Of a stretch of 64,000 bases of DNA, positions 38,786 through 47,070 are shown one piece after another; the first letter of the stretch is position 1, and each line of letters begins with the position of its first letter. The DNA is taken from contig NZ_CP021434.1 of the NCBI RefSeq assembly GCF_002162355.1, positions 2,270,501 to 2,334,500 on the forward strand, read 5' to 3'. The notes below the pieces were generated by a model. It was given only the letters and a program-made list of their open reading frames with translations. It was not told the DNA's origin and searched no databases. A program made the position numbers and the translations under genes. This stretch comes from Tumebacillus avium. Its GTDB lineage: Bacteria > Bacillota > Bacilli > Tumebacillales > Tumebacillaceae.

Positions 38786-39796
38786 ATGGAATGGAAGACA
38801 CTGGTCGAGTATGCCGACAGCATCAACAAATGGAACAGGGCCAGCGGATCGGCGCTGGTGGTGATGCGGCAGGGCGAGATCGTCTGTGAGCACTATGCCG
38901 GGTATCACTCGTACGAAGCGGGCGCACGCCCGGTGGGGGCGGATTCGCAGTTTAACGTGGCGTCTGCCCGCAAGAGCTACATTGGATTGGCAGCGGCGTG
39001 GGCGGTGCGGGAAGGGAAGATCGGGAGCCTGGATGATGCGGTGACCGACTACCTGCCGGAGCTGGATGCAGCGCTCTTGGCGGGGACGACGATCCGCCAT
39101 CTGGTGACGCATACGCACGGGCTGCATGAGGACACCGCAGGTCGTCTGTTCCGCGAATTTGCGCCGGGCACCTCTTGGGCGTATCGCGGGGTGAATGTGG
39201 TGATGCTGACCGACATCATTGAGCGTGTGACCGGCAAGACGGTGGCGGAAATTTTGCAGGAGCTGGTGTTTGCGCCGCTTGGGCTGACCCAGACAGGATG
39301 GCGGACGGAAGCGTCGGAGCAGTTGGTGAAGGTGATCTTGGATACACCGCAGGAGACGGAACTGGTGCTGGGCACAGACGGCAGCGGCGGCGGCATGCAG
39401 CGCAATCTGTTTGTGTCGGCGAGGGATTTTGCCAAGTGGGGGCAACTGCACTTGACGCAAGGGCGGGTCGACGGCAGACAGGTTGTGTCGGCCGGAATTG
39501 TTCAATTGGCGACAAGCGTGCAGAGTCCGGAGCTGCCCGACCCCGATCTGCCGCCGAACGGATTTTTCTGGTATGTGCAGGATCGCCCAGCCGCCAGAAG
39601 CGAAATTGGCAGCACCGTTCCGCAGGGGGCGTTTCAGATCCTCGGCGTGACCGGCCCGCTAGTGCTGGTCGTGCCTGAGCACGAGCTGGTGGTCGTGCGG
39701 ATGTCGAACAAACGCTACAACTACAGCGGGCCGGACGGGGACTATCTGCACTATTTGCGCGAGTTTGGCGACCGCGTGATGGAGTGTGTGCGATGA
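38786..39796 (+). CDS. Serine hydrolase of the beta-lactamase class C / penicillin-binding fold
   Basis: 336 residues. The nucleophile motif SxxK is in NVASARKSYIGL (about residues 58-61). The usual second motif YxN is replaced by YRGVN in SWAYRGVNVVMLTDIIERVTG, so its exact alignment is uncertain. A His-Thr-His triplet in LVTHTHGLHED and GTDGSGGGMQRN are typical of the esterase-like members. Chosen ATG at 38786; an open frame extends back to 38645 in the preceding gene. Probably an esterase or peptidase, not a resistance enzyme. Confidence 0.75.
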   Translation: MEWKTLVEYADSINKWNRASGSALVVMRQGEIVCEHYAGYHSYEAGARPVGADSQFNVASARKSYIGLAAAWAVREGKIGSLDDAVTDYLPELDAALLAGTTIRHLVTHTHGLHEDTAGRLFREFAPGTSWAYRGVNVVMLTDIIERVTGKTVAEILQELVFAPLGLTQTGWRTEASEQLVKVILDTPQETELVLGTDGSGGGMQRNLFVSARDFAKWGQLHLTQGRVDGRQVVSAGIVQLATSVQSPELPDPDLPPNGFFWYVQDRPAARSEIGSTVPQGAFQILGVTGPLVLVVPEHELVVVRMSNKRYNYSGPDGDYLHYLREFGDRVMECVR

Positions 39797-39900
39797 AGAA
39801 GCGGCCGTAAAGGTCAGACCTATTTTTACACATCTGGCGAAGGGGCTTGATGCTGACAGCCGTTTTGTGCTTAAATGGCGCAAAAGGGAGTGAGCTAAGC

Positions 39901-40446
39901 ATGGAGCGGGACAAACGGCAGGGTATGACGCTGGTCTACACCGGGGATGGCAAAGGCAAGACGACAGCGGCGATGGGGCTTTGCGTGCGGGCAGTTGGGC
40001 GCGGGTACAAGGTGCTCGTGCTGCAGTTTATCAAGTCGCCAGAGCGTACATACGGTGAGGGGATCGCCTTGGAAAAATTGGGCGTGGAGATCCGCCAGCT
40101 CGGGATCGGTTTTACGTGGACGAAAACGCCGGAGGAGCATCGTGCTGCGCTGGCCCAAGCGTGGGCGGTCGCGAAGGAAAGCGTCCTGTCCGGGGCGTAT
40201 GACGTGGTGATCTTGGATGAGCTGAACAATGCTTTGTCGATCGAGCGTTTCCCGGTGGCGGACGTGCTGCCGCTGGCGGAAGTGCTGGATGTGATAAGGA
40301 CTCGTCCGCACTATGTGCATCTCCTGATCACGGGGCGCAACGCCAAGCCGGAAGTGATCGAATTGGCCGATCTGGTGACCGAAATGAATCCGGTAAAGCA
40401 TTATTACGACGAAGGCATCCCGGCTGTTTTTGGCATTGAGTATTGA
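39901..40446 (+). CDS. cobO: Corrinoid adenosyltransferase (CobO/CobA/BtuR type)
   Basis: 181 residues of the P-loop corrinoid adenosyltransferase family, which transfers the adenosyl group of ATP to cob(I)yrinic acid diamide and related corrinoids. P-loop YTGDGKGKTTAAMGLCVRA, VLVLQFIK, Walker B VILDELNNAL and the C-terminal VTEMNPVKHYYDEGIPAVFGIEY are typical. The ATG at 39901 is behind AAAGGGAGTG. It precedes cobT but is separated by a terminator, and it lies outside the riboswitch-controlled operon. Confidence 0.94.
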   Translation: MERDKRQGMTLVYTGDGKGKTTAAMGLCVRAVGRGYKVLVLQFIKSPERTYGEGIALEKLGVEIRQLGIGFTWTKTPEEHRAALAQAWAVAKESVLSGAYDVVILDELNNALSIERFPVADVLPLAEVLDVIRTRPHYVHLLITGRNAKPEVIELADLVTEMNPVKHYYDEGIPAVFGIEY

Positions 40447-40505
40447 TTTTTGTATTGATTTTTTGCAAAAGATGGCTTAGTCTTTTGCTTGAAAATTGAA
40501 CCAGG

Positions 40506-40537
40506 AAACCAAGCCTGCACAGGGCTTGGTTTTTTTA
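40506..40537 (+). terminator. Terminator between cobO and cobT
   Basis: AAACCAAGCC / GGCTTGGTTT with a 7-base loop followed by T. Confidence 0.8.
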
Positions 40538-40561
40538 TATGCGAAGAAGGGATGATGCGGG

Positions 40562-41650
40562 ATGATGCAAGCGGCAAAAGAGCGTTGGGACTTCTTGACC
40601 AAGCCGCCGGGGAGCCTCGGCAAGCTGGAGGAGATCGGGATTCGGCTGGCCGGACTGCAAGGCACGGTGTTCCCAAAAGTGGACAAGCGCGCCGTCGTCG
40701 TCATGTGCGGCGACCACGGTGTGACGGAGGAAGGGGTCAGCGCGTTCCCGTCCGAAGTGACCGGGCTGATGATGCAAAACTTCGCCAACGGCAAAGCGGC
40801 CGTCAACGTGCTGGCCCGCCAGATGAGCAGCGACGTGCTGGTCGTCGACGTCGGCAGCCGTGTGGAAGGCGAAGTGCCCGGCGTGATCTCGCGCAAAGTG
40901 CGCCAGGGCACAGCCAATTTTGCAAAAGGCCCCGCGATGAGCCGCGAGGAAGCAGAGCAGGCGATTGCGGTTGGCGTGGAGATTGTGGAGCAGTTGCACC
41001 AGCAAGGCGTGCAGGTTGTCGCGCTGGGGGAGATGGGGATCGGGAATACGACACCGAGCGCGGCATTGGCTGCGGTGTTCACGAGCAAGTCTGTGCCGGA
41101 ATCTAGCCGTGCAACGAGCGAAGGAAGTGCGAAAGATGCTGGACACGGCAAAGCTGGCACAGCATTGGCGAATGGGTCAACCCTGCTGCAACTCGTCGGT
41201 CGCGGAACGGGCATCGACGATGAAAAGGTGCTGCACAAAGCGGGCGTCATCGAGCGTGCCATCGAAGTAAACCAGCCGGACGCAAGTGATCCGCTGGACG
41301 TGCTGGCTAAGCTAGGCGGCTTGGAAATCGCCGGTCTTGTCGGCGTGGTGCTCGGAGCGTGGGAGCGCAAAATCGCGGTGCTCGTCGACGGCGTGATCGC
41401 TGCTGCGGCGGCGCTGGTGGCAGTAAAAATGCAGTCGCAAGCGAAAGAAATCCTGTTCGCTTCGCACCTTTCCCAAGAGCCTGCACACCTCGTCATGCTG
41501 CAAGAAATGGGCCTTCAGCCTCTGCTGACGCTGGACATGCGTCTTGGCGAAGGAACCGGCGCGGTGCTGGCGATGCCGCTGCTCGAAGCGTCGTGCAGGC
41601 TGGTCGAGGAAATGGCAACATTTGCTGATTTGGGTCTCGACAAGCCCTGA
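40562..41650 (+). CDS. cobT: Nicotinate-nucleotide--dimethylbenzimidazole phosphoribosyltransferase
   Basis: 362 residues. KPPGSLGKLEEIG at the N-terminus, CGDHGVTEEGVSAFPSEVT, the region GEMGIGNTTPSAAL and the catalytic Glu in RLGEGTGAVLAMPLL are all present. It makes alpha-ribazole phosphate, the activated lower-ligand base. A low-complexity insertion (about residues 175-200) replaces the usual loop before GRGTGIDDE. Start at 40562 behind GAAGGG. Its 3' end overlaps the promoter of the riboswitch transcript. Confidence 0.95.
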   Translation: MMQAAKERWDFLTKPPGSLGKLEEIGIRLAGLQGTVFPKVDKRAVVVMCGDHGVTEEGVSAFPSEVTGLMMQNFANGKAAVNVLARQMSSDVLVVDVGSRVEGEVPGVISRKVRQGTANFAKGPAMSREEAEQAIAVGVEIVEQLHQQGVQVVALGEMGIGNTTPSAALAAVFTSKSVPESSRATSEGSAKDAGHGKAGTALANGSTLLQLVGRGTGIDDEKVLHKAGVIERAIEVNQPDASDPLDVLAKLGGLEIAGLVGVVLGAWERKIAVLVDGVIAAAAALVAVKMQSQAKEILFASHLSQEPAHLVMLQEMGLQPLLTLDMRLGEGTGAVLAMPLLEASCRLVEEMATFADLGLDKP

Positions 41651-41665
41651 TTTTTCACCTATACT
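41637..41665 (+). promoter_or_regulatory. Promoter of the cobalamin operon
   Basis: TCGACA (41637-41642), a 17-base spacer and TATACT (41660-41665). It overlaps the last codons of cobT and places the start near 41672, just ahead of the riboswitch. Confidence 0.6.
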
Positions 41666-41694
41666 TTGAATCGTTCGATAACAAGTGCATAGGA

Positions 41695-41850
41695 TAACGT
41701 TCAGGTGCTCGCAAGAGCTTAATAGGGAAGCCGGTGTAAGTCCGGCACGGTCCCGCCACTGTAATTGGGGAGCATCCTCTAACATGCCACTGTGTCAAAT
41801 GGGAAGGCAGAGGATGTGATGATCCATGAGTCAGGAGACCTGCCTGTCAT
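41695..41850 (+). promoter_or_regulatory. Cobalamin riboswitch
   Basis: Recognisable conserved pieces in order: CAGGTGCTCGCAAGAGC, AATAGGGAAGCCGGTG, then GTCCGGCACGGTCCCGCCAC, the B12-box region ending GCCACTG (41785-41792), GGGAAGGCAGAGGATG and GAGTCAGGAGACCTGCC. Adenosylcobalamin binding would favour the downstream terminator at 41942 and shut the whole cbi operon. I could not draw the antiterminator pairing reliably. Confidence 0.95.
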
Positions 41851-41941
41851 GTTTTCCATACCTTCTTACGGGGATATAAGGGGGATGGTCGATCTGGTTT
41901 GTCATGGACGTTTTTTCTGTATATACCCATGTGGACATTTG

Positions 41942-41971
41942 ACGCCTTCTCTTTGGAGAAGGCGTTTTTTA
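41942..41971 (+). terminator. Riboswitch-controlled terminator
   Basis: A perfect 10-bp stem ACGCCTTCTC / GAGAAGGCGT with the loop TTTG followed by T. It lies between the aptamer and the first operon gene and is the likely expression platform. Confidence 0.85.
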
Positions 41972-42003
41972 TTTGCAATTTTGCAGACAGGGAGTGAGTG
42001 GAG

Positions 42004-43608
42004 ATGCGCGGGAAGCTGTTGATCATCGGCTTTGGGCCGGGGAGTTTTCAACACATCACAGAGCGGGCGCGGGAGGCGCTTCAGGAGTCGGACGTGATTA
42101 TCGGGTACAACACCTACGTCGATCTGATCCGTGGTTTGCTGACCGACCAGGAGATCGTCCGCACCGGCATGACCGAGGAAGTCAGCCGGGCGATCGAAGC
42201 GGTACGGCAGGCCGAGCTCGGCAAAAAAGTCGCCGTGATCTCCTCCGGTGACGCCGGAGTGTACGGCATGGCCGGCCTCGTCTACGAGGTGCTGGTGCAA
42301 AAAGGCTGGCGGGAAGCGGACGGCGTGGAAGTGGAAGTGATCCCGGGCATTTCGGCGATCAACTCCTGCGCCTCGCTGCTCGGCGCGCCGGTCATGCACG
42401 ACGCCTGCACGATCTCGCTCAGCGACCACCTGACGCCGTGGGAGCTGATCGCACGCCGGATCGAAGCGGCCGGGATGGGCGATTTCATCGTCGCCCTGTA
42501 CAACCCCCGCTCCGGCAAGCGGACGCGCCAGATCGTCGAGGCGCAGCAGATCCTGCTGAAATACCGCCCGGCCGACACGCCCGTCGGACTCGTCAAAAGC
42601 GCCTACCGCGACCGCCAGTCGGTCGTGCTGACCACGCTCGGCGAGATGCTGGACCACGACATCGGGATGCTGACCACCGTGCTCATCGGCAACACCTCGA
42701 CGTTTGTGTACGACGGCAAAATGATCACCCCGCGCGGCTACCAGCGCAAATATACGCTCGACAAAGCCGAGCAGCCGATCCGCGCCAACGAGCGCCTGAA
42801 AGAAGAGCACGAGCCCTGGGCGCTGCACGGCGGCGTGTCGGAGCGGAAAAAGGAAACTACACAGGCCCTTGCCCAACAGGCGGTCGCCATGCTGGCAGAG
42901 CGGGGTCTGCTCCAAACAAAAATCATCGAACCCAACACCAACAACCCGTACGACGCAATGCCTGCCATTTTAGAAATCGCAGTCTCGCCGGGAGTTGGCA
43001 ACAAGAAGCTCTCCGCAAGGCAAATGACCGCGCTGATGACCGCAGCCGGAGCGGAAGGCGAGATCGAATACACACCGCACCACTACGTGCTGCTCCGCGT
43101 GATGACGAAAGAGCCCGAGCAGATCGTCTCCCAACTGGAACAGGCCGGGCTGCTCGTCCAGCCGATCGGCGACGTGGTGCAGGTGAAAGCTTGCGACTTC
43201 TGCAATGGCGAGAAATCGCAGTCGATCCCCGAAGCGGACGAGATCGCCGAACGCTTCGCCGGGCTCACCGTGCCCAAGGAATTGAAAATCGGTTTCGCAG
43301 GCTGCGCGATGGCCTGCTACGGCTCGGTGCATGAAGACATCGCCGTCATCTACCGCCGGGGCAAATTCGACCTCTTCCTCGGCGGCAAAACGATTGGACG
43401 CAACGCCCACGCCGCCCAGCCGGTCGCAGAAGGCATCCCGGCTGACGAACTGGTCGACACGGTTGGCCGCGTGCTGGCCGAATACAAGGAAAAAGGCCAC
43501 CCCGACGAGCGCTTCCACAAATTTTTCAAACGCATCGGCTCGGTCGCAGGCTACCACCACAACGAACATGTACCCGCCGTCACCGTCGATACGGTCTGCG
43601 GGGATTAG
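42004..43608 (+). CDS. cbiH: Precorrin-3B / cobalt-factor III C17-methyltransferase with siroheme-like Fe-S C-terminal domain (CbiH60 type)
   Basis: 534 residues in two parts. Residues 1 to about 245 are a tetrapyrrole methylase (IIGFGPGSFQHIT, ISSGDAGVYGMA, VIPGISAINSCASLLGAP) performing C17 methylation and ring contraction. From about 300 the protein resembles a nitrite/sulfite reductase half, with Cys397, Cys400, Cys434 and Cys438 in CDFCNGE and GCAMACYG, the pattern for a [4Fe-4S] cluster. This is the CbiH60 form described in Bacillus megaterium. The ATG at 42004 is preferred to a GTG six bases earlier because of spacing to GGGAGTGAG. Confidence 0.92.
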   Translation: MRGKLLIIGFGPGSFQHITERAREALQESDVIIGYNTYVDLIRGLLTDQEIVRTGMTEEVSRAIEAVRQAELGKKVAVISSGDAGVYGMAGLVYEVLVQKGWREADGVEVEVIPGISAINSCASLLGAPVMHDACTISLSDHLTPWELIARRIEAAGMGDFIVALYNPRSGKRTRQIVEAQQILLKYRPADTPVGLVKSAYRDRQSVVLTTLGEMLDHDIGMLTTVLIGNTSTFVYDGKMITPRGYQRKYTLDKAEQPIRANERLKEEHEPWALHGGVSERKKETTQALAQQAVAMLAERGLLQTKIIEPNTNNPYDAMPAILEIAVSPGVGNKKLSARQMTALMTAAGAEGEIEYTPHHYVLLRVMTKEPEQIVSQLEQAGLLVQPIGDVVQVKACDFCNGEKSQSIPEADEIAERFAGLTVPKELKIGFAGCAMACYGSVHEDIAVIYRRGKFDLFLGGKTIGRNAHAAQPVAEGIPADELVDTVGRVLAEYKEKGHPDERFHKFFKRIGSVAGYHHNEHVPAVTVDTVCGD

Positions 43609-43621
43609 GAGGATGACGCTC

Positions 43622-44539
43622 ATGAAACATGCGATTTTGCTGGTTGGACACGGCAGCCGCGACCCGGAAGGCAATCAGGAACTGCTCGCTTTCGCCAAGC
43701 GCGTCGAAACGGAGCTCAGTCACGAATTTCCCATCGTCGAAACCTGCTTCCTCGAATTCGCCGCGCCAAGCATCGCCAAGGGCATCGACACCTGTGTGGC
43801 AAGAGGTGCGGAAAAAGTGACCTTGGTGCCGGTGATCCTCTTTGGCGCGGGGCACTCCAAACTGCACATCCCGCACGAGATCGACGAAGCGAAAGAGCGC
43901 CATCCGCACGTTAACTTCTCCTACGGCAAGCCGATCGGGGTGCATGCGAAGGCGCTGGACATCCTGACTTCGCGTCTTGACCAGGCCGGATTTTCCGCGC
44001 CGCAAGAAGGGCGTTCGGACGACGCGGTGCTGATCGTCGGGCGCGGCAGTTCCGACCCGGATGCGAACAGCGACCTCTGCAAGATCGCCCGGCTGCTGTT
44101 TGAAAAAGTGCCGGTGCGCATCGTCGAGACCTGCTACATCGGCGTGACCGAGCCCGATTTTGCCGGCGGGGTGGAGCGCTGTGTGAAGCTGGGAGCGAAG
44201 CGGATCTTCATCCTCCCGTACTTCCTGTTCACCGGCGTGCTGATCAAGCGGATGGAAGCGATGACGGGAGAGTTCTCCAAGGCGTATCCAGACGTACAGT
44301 TTGTGCTCGCGGAGTACTTCGGCTTCCACGACAACCTCGTGACCATCCTCCGCGAACGGGCGGTGGAAGCGGCGAACGGGGAGACGAAGATGAACTGCGA
44401 TCTGTGCAAATACAGACTCGCCGCGATGGAAGACCATCACCATCATCACCACCACGATCATGATCACCATCATGAGCACGATCACCACCATGACCACGAC
44501 CATGAGCATCACCACCACCACGAGGAGGTGGGCAAATGA
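43622..44539 (+). CDS. cbiX: Sirohydrochlorin cobaltochelatase, long form with histidine-rich tail
   Basis: 305 residues. Two CbiX halves are visible: HAILLVGHGSRDPEGNQEL at the start and DDAVLIVGRGSSDPDANSDL from about residue 134. A MNCDLCKYRLAAM segment may carry a metal or Fe-S site. From about residue 271 the tail is almost purely His with Asp and Glu (over 20 His), presumably a cobalt or nickel store. It inserts cobalt early in the anaerobic pathway. The start is the second ATG (43622), nine bases after AGGAGG. The stop overlaps the start of the next gene. Confidence 0.95.
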   Translation: MKHAILLVGHGSRDPEGNQELLAFAKRVETELSHEFPIVETCFLEFAAPSIAKGIDTCVARGAEKVTLVPVILFGAGHSKLHIPHEIDEAKERHPHVNFSYGKPIGVHAKALDILTSRLDQAGFSAPQEGRSDDAVLIVGRGSSDPDANSDLCKIARLLFEKVPVRIVETCYIGVTEPDFAGGVERCVKLGAKRIFILPYFLFTGVLIKRMEAMTGEFSKAYPDVQFVLAEYFGFHDNLVTILRERAVEAANGETKMNCDLCKYRLAAMEDHHHHHHHDHDHHHEHDHHHDHDHEHHHHHEEVGK

Positions 44540-45321
44540 TCCTCCACCTCGCCGGAACGGGCGACGCCCGTGAACTCGCTGTGCAGCTTCGCGCGGCCGG
44601 ACACGACCTGACCGCCTCAGTCGTCACCGACTCTGCTGCCAACTCGCTCACCGAAGCGGGCATCCCCGTCCGCATCGGACGCATGACCGCAGACGACATG
44701 TCCGCCTACATCCGCGCAAACAACGTCACCCTCGTCGTCGACGCCGCGCATCCGTTTGCCGAAGAAGCGCACAAAAACGCCATCGCAGCCAGCAAAACAT
44801 GCGCTGTGCCCTACATCCGCTTCGAGCGCGAATCACTGTCTTTCGAACACAACGCGCTCCTGCACTTCGTCGACGACTACGCCGCTGCAGCCGACAAAGC
44901 GGCCGAACTCCAAGGCAACATCATGCTCACCACCGGCTCCAAAACATTGCAGATCTTCACCCAAAAACTGCTCGGCGCTGCCGGCGTCACCTTGACCGCC
45001 CGCATGCTCCCGCGCCTCGACAACATGGAAAAATGCGCCGAGCTGGGTCTCGAACAAAAACACATCATCGCCATGCAAGGCCCTTTTTCCAAAGAGCTGA
45101 ACAAAGCGCTCTACCGCCAGTACAAAACGGACGTCGTGATCACCAAAGAAAGCGGCCAGCAAGGCTCTGTCGATGAAAAAGTGGACGCCGCCCTCGAACT
45201 CGGCCTCCACGTCATCGTCATCGGCCGTCCCAAACTGGAATACGGCCTGGCCTTCCATGATTTTGACGCCGTCATCCAACACATCAGCGCCCTTCGAGAG
45301 GAGATCCCCCATGGACTTTAA
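44536..45321 (+). CDS. cbiJ: Cobalt-precorrin-6A reductase
   Basis: 261 residues. It starts MILHLAGTGDARELAVQL and has the CbiJ/CobK patterns VVDAAHPFAEEAHKNA, IMLTTGSKTLQIF and TDVVITKESGQQGSVDEKVDAA. It reduces the macrocycle double bond using NAD(P)H. The start overlaps cbiX by four bases; the end overlaps cbiC. Confidence 0.93.
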   Translation: MILHLAGTGDARELAVQLRAAGHDLTASVVTDSAANSLTEAGIPVRIGRMTADDMSAYIRANNVTLVVDAAHPFAEEAHKNAIAASKTCAVPYIRFERESLSFEHNALLHFVDDYAAAADKAAELQGNIMLTTGSKTLQIFTQKLLGAAGVTLTARMLPRLDNMEKCAELGLEQKHIIAMQGPFSKELNKALYRQYKTDVVITKESGQQGSVDEKVDAALELGLHVIVIGRPKLEYGLAFHDFDAVIQHISALREEIPHGL

Positions 45322-45964
45322 AACCGAATTTGTGCCGCTCACCGTACAGCCGCAGGAGATCGAAAGCTACAGCTTCGACATCATCACGCAGGAGATCGGC
45401 GAGCATCCGTTCAGCGAAGATCAATACCCGGTCGTGCAGCGCGTCATCCACGCTTCTGCCGACTTCGACCTCGGCCGCAGCCTCGTCTTCCACCCGGAAG
45501 CAATCGAGGCGGGCATCGCAGCAATCCGCGCAGGCAAGACGATCTACGCCGATGTGCAGATGGTGCAGGTCGGCATCTCCAAACCGCGTATCACCAAATT
45601 CGGCGGTGACGTCCGCGTCTACATCTCCGACCCGGACGTGGCGCTCGAAGCAAAGGCGGCCAACCTGACCCGCGCGATCATCGCGACGCGCAAAGCGGTT
45701 CGTGAGCAGCCGGACGGAATTTTCGTCATCGGCAACGCGCCGACCGCCCTGCTCGAGCTGATCCGCCTGATCAAAACCGGCGAGGCAAAACCGTCGCTGA
45801 TCATCGGCATGCCGGTCGGCTTCGTCTCCGCCGCCGAGTCCAAAGACGAGCTTTCCAAGCTGATCGACGGCGACGTGCCGTTCATCACCAACATCGGGCG
45901 CAAAGGAGGCTCGCCCGTCTCCGTCGCCGCAGTTAACGCCTTGTCCCTGATGGCAGAAAAATGA
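45311..45964 (+). CDS. cbiC: Cobalt-precorrin-8 methylmutase
   Basis: 217 residues. DEL-like ESYSFDIITQEIG, then VVQRVIHASADFDLGRSLVF with the catalytic His, and PTALLELIRLIKTGEAKPSL with IGMPVGFVSAAESKDEL are all family hallmarks. It moves the C11 methyl group to C12. The ATG at 45311 lies inside cbiJ behind GAGAGGAG; the open frame continues upstream but there is no better start. Confidence 0.94.
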   Translation: MDFKTEFVPLTVQPQEIESYSFDIITQEIGEHPFSEDQYPVVQRVIHASADFDLGRSLVFHPEAIEAGIAAIRAGKTIYADVQMVQVGISKPRITKFGGDVRVYISDPDVALEAKAANLTRAIIATRKAVREQPDGIFVIGNAPTALLELIRLIKTGEAKPSLIIGMPVGFVSAAESKDELSKLIDGDVPFITNIGRKGGSPVSVAAVNALSLMAEK

Positions 45965-47070
45965 GCGAAGCGGTCGCAGACAAGCCGATGCGCCACGGCT
46001 ACACCACGGGAGCCTGCGCAGCGGCTGCAACCAAAGCGGCCTTGACCGCGCTGATCACCGGACAGCCCGTGGCGAGCGTCGACCTGCTCCTGCCGATCGG
46101 CGAGACGGCCGTCTTCCAGATCGAAGACCTTCGCATCCATGCAGACCGCGCCGCTTGCGGCGTGATCAAAGACGCGGGCGACGACCCCGACGCCACGCAC
46201 CAAGCTTTGATCTGCTCCGAAGTGAGCTGGCTCGGCCCGGAGCGCGACGGCGAGATCGAACTGGACGGCGGCATCGGCGTCGGGCGCGTCACCAAGCCCG
46301 GCCTGCCCGTCCCGGTCGGCGAAGCGGCGATCAACCCGGTGCCGCGCCGCATGCTGCGCCAAGTGGTCGCCGCCCTGCAAAACGAATACGGCATCAACCG
46401 CGGCGTCCGCGTCGTCATCTCCGTCCCCGACGGCGAAGAGATCGCGAAAAAAACGCTGAACGCCCGACTCGGCATCCTCGGCGGCATCTCGATCCTCGGC
46501 ACGAAAGGCATCGTCGTCCCGTTTTCCACTGCCGCCTACCAAGCGTCGGTCGTGCAGGCGATCAGAGTCGCCCGCGCCGGGGGCTGCGACCACCTTGTGC
46601 TGACCACAGGCGGTTCCAGCGAGAAATACGCGATGCGGATCTACTCCGAGCTGCCCGAGGAAGCGTTTATCCAGATGGGCGACTTTGTAGGTTTCTCCCT
46701 GCGCCACTGCAAGCGGCAAGGCGCGGCGAAAGTCTCGCTCGTCGGCATGATGGGCAAATTCTCCAAGGTCGCCCAAGGCGTGATGATGGTGCATTCCAAG
46801 TCCGCACCGGTCGATTTCAACTTCCTCGCCGACATCGCCGCCGAGTGCGGCGCAACGCCCGAGATGCTGGAGGAGATCCGCACCGCCAACACCGCCGCAC
46901 AGGTCGGAGATATCATGCATGCGGGCGGCCATGGCGACTTTTTTGAAAAATTGAGCCGACACGCCTCCCGCCATGCTTTGAACGAAGTAAGGGGCGGGCT
47001 CTGGATGGAGACGGTGCTGACGACGATGAAAGGCGAAATGCTGGGGAGGGCAACCATCGATGAACGATAA
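45961..47070 (+). CDS. cbiD: Cobalt-precorrin-5B C1-methyltransferase
   Basis: 369 residues. [21 protein letters not shown] at the start, [35 protein letters not shown] and [13 protein letters not shown] are typical of CbiD. It methylates C1 on the anaerobic route and has no counterpart in the aerobic pathway. It overlaps cbiC by four bases and the next gene by eleven. Confidence 0.95.
   Translation: MSEAVADKPMRHGYTTGACAAAATKAALTALITGQPVASVDLLLPIGETAVFQIEDLRIHADRAACGVIKDAGDDPDATHQALICSEVSWLGPERDGEIELDGGIGVGRVTKPGLPVPVGEAAINPVPRRMLRQVVAALQNEYGINRGVRVVISVPDGEEIAKKTLNARLGILGGISILGTKGIVVPFSTAAYQASVVQAIRVARAGGCDHLVLTTGGSSEKYAMRIYSELPEEAFIQMGDFVGFSLRHCKRQGAAKVSLVGMMGKFSKVAQGVMMVHSKSAPVDFNFLADIAAECGATPEMLEEIRTANTAAQVGDIMHAGGHGDFFEKLSRHASRHALNEVRGGLWMETVLTTMKGEMLGRATIDER

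Noticed and set aside
43331-43621. A longer N-terminus for CbiX
   Set aside because: That stretch is the other frame of the CbiH60 C-terminus; the CbiX family starts at the ATG after AGGAGG.
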